Shown: positions 61,315 to 64,000 of the stretch, piece after piece
How the letters are laid out: each line of letters starts with the position of its first letter
Position numbering within the stretch: the first letter of the stretch is position 1
Source of the DNA: Desulfoluna limicola
GTDB lineage: Bacteria > Desulfobacterota > Desulfobacteria > Desulfobacterales > Desulfolunaceae
Assembly: GCF_021654575.1 (NCBI RefSeq)
Contig: NZ_AP024488.1
Coordinates: 3,991,501 to 4,055,500 of the forward strand
Direction: 5' to 3'
DNA: 64,000 nucleotides
Notes under the pieces: generated by a model
The model's input: the letters and a program-made list of their open reading frames with translations, nothing else
What the model was told of the DNA's origin: nothing
Databases searched by the model: none
Translations under genes and position numbers: made by a program

Positions 61315-61364
61315 GCCTCCGGCGGCCCTGCCGGGAGCCCAACGTTTGAAACGTTGGATAAACA
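61315..61364. repeat. Family A element, left half
   Basis: GCCTCCGGCGGC, CCCTGCCGGGAGCC, CAACGTTTGAAACGTTGG hairpin and ATAAACAGG. The CAACGTTTG/CAACGTTTC arms pair where others use CAAACTTTTG, another paired change. It lies between the DUF3566-like gene and its downstream neighbour. Confidence 0.85.
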
Positions 61365-61402
61365 GGTTTTTAATAAAAAGACGACTGATAACCCAGGATG
61401 CG

Positions 61403-61702
61403 TCACCCCTCATGCCGTTCAAGGTCGAACTCAATCCCCCCGACAAATTTGGCGATGGTGTTGTAGACCATGCACCCGATGGCGATGAACACATACCCAA
61501 AGACAAGGTAGAGGATGGGAAAAACGACACACATAACGGCAGGCCCGGCTGCAAAAAACCCCATCTCCTGATCCATCTCCGGCATGGCGGCAACCATCAC
61601 CAGAAGCATGGGGATAAGAAACACCAGACTGCTCGCCGCCATTAACAGGCCAAAGACTTTTCCGTTTTGGTGGGGGGACATCCGCTTGATTTGAGTTTTC
61701 AT
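61403..61702 (-). CDS. Small DUF3566-like membrane protein
   Basis: A 99-residue inner-membrane protein with two or three hydrophobic helices. The closing GYVFIAIGCMVYNTIAKFVGGIEFDLE is close to the end of DUF3566 proteins (YN..A..VGGIE). The family has no known function. AAAGGAG precedes the ATG by 5-6 bases. It is complete. It lies upstream of the TerB-like gene on the same strand, so they may be expressed together. Confidence 0.72.
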   Translation of the reverse strand: MKTQIKRMSPHQNGKVFGLLMAASSLVFLIPMLLVMVAAMPEMDQEMGFFAAGPAVMCVVFPILYLVFGYVFIAIGCMVYNTIAKFVGGIEFDLERHEG

Positions 61703-61842
61703 TCAATCTCCTTTGTCGTGTTTAAATTAAGGTTTGAAGATCACACCGACTTAAAAACCACGCATAACTTTAAAAATCATTGTTCAATCGTTTCATAGAG
61801 AACCCCACACAAAGGCGTTCAAGCGTAAAGCCCAAACAGCCT

Positions 61843-61884
61843 ACCATGAAGGGCATGAAGAGCATGAAGCCGGCCGCGCCGGGA
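61843..61884. repeat. CATGAAG-array with hairpin
   Basis: CCATGAAGGGCATGAAGAGC, then ATGAAG and CCGGC/GCCGG arms. It is the same 9-base period array as at 54603. Confidence 0.6.
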
Positions 61885-61918
61885 AAAAGACGTCGTTACT
61901 TGCAACAAAAACCCGTAA

Positions 61919-61973
61919 CAAAAAGCGGTTTGGCCACAGATAGACACAGATGGGCACAGATGCGGCTGCGCCG
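61919..61973. repeat. CACAGAT-type dispersed repeat
   Basis: GCGGTTTGGCCACAGATAG, then ACACAGATGGGCACAGATG, a 10-base period. A diverged copy lies at 63613. Similar arrays occur in unrelated environmental bacteria. Confidence 0.6.
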
Positions 61974-61989
61974 GTGAAAAAAGCGATGG

Positions 61990-63174
61990 TTAACGTGACT
62001 GGGCAACCAGGGCAGCATCGCTCCCCTGGAGCAATGGCTTTACCTGGTCAACGAGACCATCCGCATCGTGCAGGAATGCGACCTGATATCGTTTTCCAGA
62101 GTTAAGGTAAAATTGAATAAGGTTTGGCCCGCGGAGTATCAATATTGTCTCGATATCACGAATCTGGTTCAATTCAACCCTCTTCACGCCACCAAGCCAA
62201 AAAATAGAGCTCAAATAAAGACTGGTCTCCGTAAGAACGAATTCCTTCACAGCCAGGTTCAAATACATGATCCCCGCCAATAAAGAGGCAACAAAGAAAA
62301 AAAGACTGGCGGAACGCCCCTGCGGATCCTGCCAAAACAAATGCGCACTGGATGAAGCGGATGAGAGCAACCAAAAATATAACATTGAAGACAACAGTAT
62401 GATGACCAGAAAGCACATAAAATAGCTGGGGCGACCTTTGACAACAACGGGTTCCGACGTTTTGAAAAGCATACCTGTCATCGTTCGGAAAAGAAGAAAG
62501 ACAATTAGAAGCACACCAAATACCATTGCCAGCCCAGAAACGATTTCCCAATCCCTTTCAGACGTCAAATCCGGATCGAGATATCGCGCATAAGACCTGT
62601 CTTGACGTTCTTTATGCTTGATCCCGATGCGACCGTACACTACCCCCCTGGCATAATAGGCCTCAGCGTATTTCGGGTCCATAGAAATGGCCTGAGTATA
62701 GGCAGCAATGGCATCCTCCCACAGCAATTGATACCGATACGATTTACCCATCAGATAGTAGAGCCGCTTGGGCACCATATAACCATCTGTTGCCACGGCA
62801 CTCTTGAAACTGAAAACGGCTTGATCAAACCTGTTCATATCGTACCAGCACCCCCCTTCCAGGTAATGAATCTGGCCGATATCGATCCCGTAGACCTTCT
62901 CCCCATCGTGACAGATGACCTTCTCGAATTGCCGAAGCTTCTGAAAATCCCAAATGGCCTTCTCAAATGCTTGGAGTTTCAGGTAAGCAACCCCACGGCG
63001 ATGATAGGAACAGGGAAGGTTACGTCCCTTTGAAATCTCATTCGAAGCTTCCGCGATGGTTTTTTCATACTGGCCGAGTTCAGCCGGAGGCGTTGAAGCA
63101 AAAACCGGTGCAGCAATTAACAAGAAAAGCAGGCCAAGCACTCTGGATCGCATTATGGTAAATAGCCTTGTCAT
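61990..63174 (-). CDS. TPR-repeat membrane protein
   Basis: A 394-residue exported and membrane protein. After a signal segment (GLLFLLIAAPVFA) come about three TPR units (residues ~50-175: HRRGVAYLKLQAFEKAIWDF, LYYLMGKSYRYQLLWEDAI, AYTQAISMDPKYAEAYYARG). Then two or more membrane helices follow (about 205-225, 250-275, 292-312) and a PH-like C-terminal part (ETSLYLSSIFWLGGVKRVEL). The TPRs face the periplasm and probably bind a partner. The start has no good ribosome site, so 63174 or the next ATG (63153) is uncertain. Not recognised beyond the TPRs. Confidence 0.68.
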   Translation of the reverse strand: MTRLFTIMRSRVLGLLFLLIAAPVFASTPPAELGQYEKTIAEASNEISKGRNLPCSYHRRGVAYLKLQAFEKAIWDFQKLRQFEKVICHDGEKVYGIDIGQIHYLEGGCWYDMNRFDQAVFSFKSAVATDGYMVPKRLYYLMGKSYRYQLLWEDAIAAYTQAISMDPKYAEAYYARGVVYGRIGIKHKERQDRSYARYLDPDLTSERDWEIVSGLAMVFGVLLIVFLLFRTMTGMLFKTSEPVVVKGRPSYFMCFLVIILLSSMLYFWLLSSASSSAHLFWQDPQGRSASLFFFVASLLAGIMYLNLAVKEFVLTETSLYLSSIFWLGGVKRVELNQIRDIETILILRGPNLIQFYLNSGKRYQVAFLHDADGLVDQVKPLLQGSDAALVAQSR

Positions 63175-63206
63175 TTATGGGTGATCGCAAAAAAACAAAA
63201 AGCGAT

Positions 63207-63255
63207 GCCTCCGGCGGCAAGGTGAGCCACCTTGAAAGCGCGTTATGGGAACCTG
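63207..63255. repeat. Family A fragment, left end
   Basis: GCCTCCGGCGGC, AAGGTGAGCCACCTT hairpin, GAAAGCGCGTTATG. It ends one base from the stop codon of the DUF6506-like gene at 63257. Confidence 0.8.
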
Positions 63256-63256
63256 C

Positions 63257-63559
63257 TTACTTAGCGAAAAAATCATCCACCTTGGCCTGCTCAGCCTCCG
63301 AATACGCAGCCGCCCCCACCGGAACCTGCCCGTCGATGGCATCGATCACCCTCTGGACCGCTTGCCCATCAAAGCCACCACACAGCTCAATCATTTGGAC
63401 GCCGTTGTTGACCAGCTCCTTTGCTGCGTCACAGGCCTGATCCACGGTTTCAACGCCCACCACGGTGGCTTTGAAAAGGGGGGAGGAGGTTTTTATGGTG
63501 TTTGCTTCGGGGGTGAGGCCGGGGCCGATGACCATGAAGGCGTAGTTTGTGAGATGCAT
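63257..63559 (-). CDS. DUF6506-like small protein
   Basis: A 100-residue cytoplasmic protein. Its pattern (NYAFMVIGPGLTPE, then VVGVETVDQACDAAKEL, then GVQMIELCGGFDGQAV and PVGAAAYSEAEQ) matches the DUF6506 type, in which the I-E-L-C-G-G-F motif is the centre. No function has been established. I start at ATG 63559; TTG 63577 is also open but unsupported. It stands alone next to a repeat array. Confidence 0.7.
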   Translation of the reverse strand: MHLTNYAFMVIGPGLTPEANTIKTSSPLFKATVVGVETVDQACDAAKELVNNGVQMIELCGGFDGQAVQRVIDAIDGQVPVGAAAYSEAEQAKVDDFFAK

Positions 63560-63612
63560 GGGGTGAGTCCAATTCAAGGGTTGCGGGGTGCCGGGGAATC
63601 AGGAGCCCCCTT

Positions 63613-63666
63613 AAAAAAACGGTTTGGCCACAGATATACACAGAAGGGCACAGACGGAGCTGCGCT
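63613..63666. repeat. CACAGAT-type dispersed repeat, second copy
   Basis: CGGTTTGGCCACAGATATAC, then ACAGAAGGGCACAGACGG. Diverged from the copy at 61919 but alignable over about 45 bases. The gap 63560-63715 holds nothing else. Confidence 0.6.
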
Positions 63667-63715
63667 CAAAAAAAAGGTAAAGAGAATGTCTTGGCTATCT
63701 CATGGGGGTGTGGGG

Positions 63716-64000
63716 TTATCGAACATGTCTGATGCCAAGACGCGACCCCTTTTCATATCCCAAAGAATCATCTCCTAAAGCTAATACTTCCAATTGCGTT
63801 TGATAGAGTGAACCATTCTTTTCAAGATACAAGTACATGCCAAAGGTAATGATTGAGTCCATGGCTATCCCCCCTCCGAAAAGAATCGCGATGCTGTTCA
63901 ATGTGGGTTGAAAGTACCCTAACGTGTAGGCAATATACGCACCGCCATAATATATGCTGTTGATCACCACAGACTGAACCAGCATCAAATCTGTTCTACC
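63716..64000 (-). CDS. Membrane protein, C-terminal part only
   Basis: The frame is open through the right edge, so only the last ~95 residues of the protein are seen. They contain two to three hydrophobic segments (VVINSIYYGGAYIAYTLGYF, SIAILFGGGIAMDSI, TFGMYLYL) and a short polar tail. The TTG and ATG codons at 63988 and 63985 are probably internal. The family is not recognised. Reading on past the window would settle it. Confidence 0.5.
   Translation of the reverse strand, partial: GRTDLMLVQSVVINSIYYGGAYIAYTLGYFQPTLNSIAILFGGGIAMDSIITFGMYLYLEKNGSLYQTQLEVLALGDDSLGYEKGSRLGIRHVR

Noticed and set aside
606..63255. The recurring hairpins read as a CRISPR array
   Set aside because: The copies are scattered across the gaps, not evenly spaced, with no constant-length spacers and no cas genes.

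Overview
The window looks like chromosomal sequence from an anaerobic Desulfobacterota bacterium (Deltaproteobacteria). The reasons are an EFR1-type flavodoxin/ferredoxin, an unusual multi-cluster ferredoxin, a CGGC-domain protein, a tungstate ABC transporter with its own regulator, a long-form phosphate acetyltransferase, and an outer membrane (two OMPLA phospholipases, PBP1C with alpha-2-macroglobulin). A Desulfoluna-like sulfate reducer is my best guess, but that is inference. I see no rRNA, tRNA, CRISPR array, prophage or complete insertion sequence. It reads as ordinary chromosome with wide intergenic gaps packed with repeats.

Layout. 0-5.3 kb: redox and stress genes (EFR1 ferredoxin end, glutamine amidotransferase, RMD1/DUF155 protein, 4Fe-4S protein, CGGC protein) and a TrpR-like regulator. 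5.9-9.7 kb: tupA-tupB-tupC tungstate uptake operon behind an excisionase-type HTH/substrate-binding regulator. 10-14 kb: htpX, a MarC-family protein, then a HAD hydrolase overlapping a rhomboid protease that carries a DnaJ C-terminal-like tail. 14.4-22.9 kb: acyl-CoA hydrolase/transferase, a pilin-like plus HAMP protein pair, hrpA. 23.3-29.4 kb: two tandem OMPLA genes, two small unknowns, glnA, a patatin-like phospholipase. 29.9-35.8 kb: pta and a 1089-residue MalT-like regulator with a BTAD-type C-terminus. 36-44 kb: pbpC and alpha-2-macroglobulin. 44.8-49 kb: a MerR regulator, a small protein resembling its C-terminal domain, an acyltransferase, a GNAT protein, and an HTH/DUF2975 pair. 49-54.3 kb: a secreted neutral ceramidase, a family 9 glycosyltransferase, a LOG protein, a GNAT protein. 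55-64 kb: a PAS histidine kinase, a short S1-domain protein, a lipoprotein, and several small or membrane proteins; the last gene runs off the end.

The most distinctive feature is not a gene. Nearly forty copies or fragments of one modular family (family A) occupy most intergenic gaps. Full copies are about 150-185 bp, start with GCCTCCGGCGGC and end with its reverse complement, and often begin within 20 bp of a stop codon. Their internal hairpins keep pairing while the sequence changes. Two copies 20 kb apart are almost identical over about 195 bp. A second family (family B, about 240 bp, four copies) has terminal inverted repeats around CCGGATATTTCA and an internal long-range stem with a compensatory change. 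Two intergenic stretches ending in strong intrinsic terminators (36.05-36.2 and 57.55-57.74 kb) may be small RNAs or processed 3' ends.

Links between the genes: tungstate uptake fits an anaerobe relying on tungsten enzymes; Pta and the acyl-CoA hydrolase/transferase both handle acetyl-CoA/acetate; two OMPLAs, a patatin and a ceramidase give unusually rich lipid hydrolysis; PBP1C and alpha-2-macroglobulin form the known periplasmic repair and protease-trap pair.
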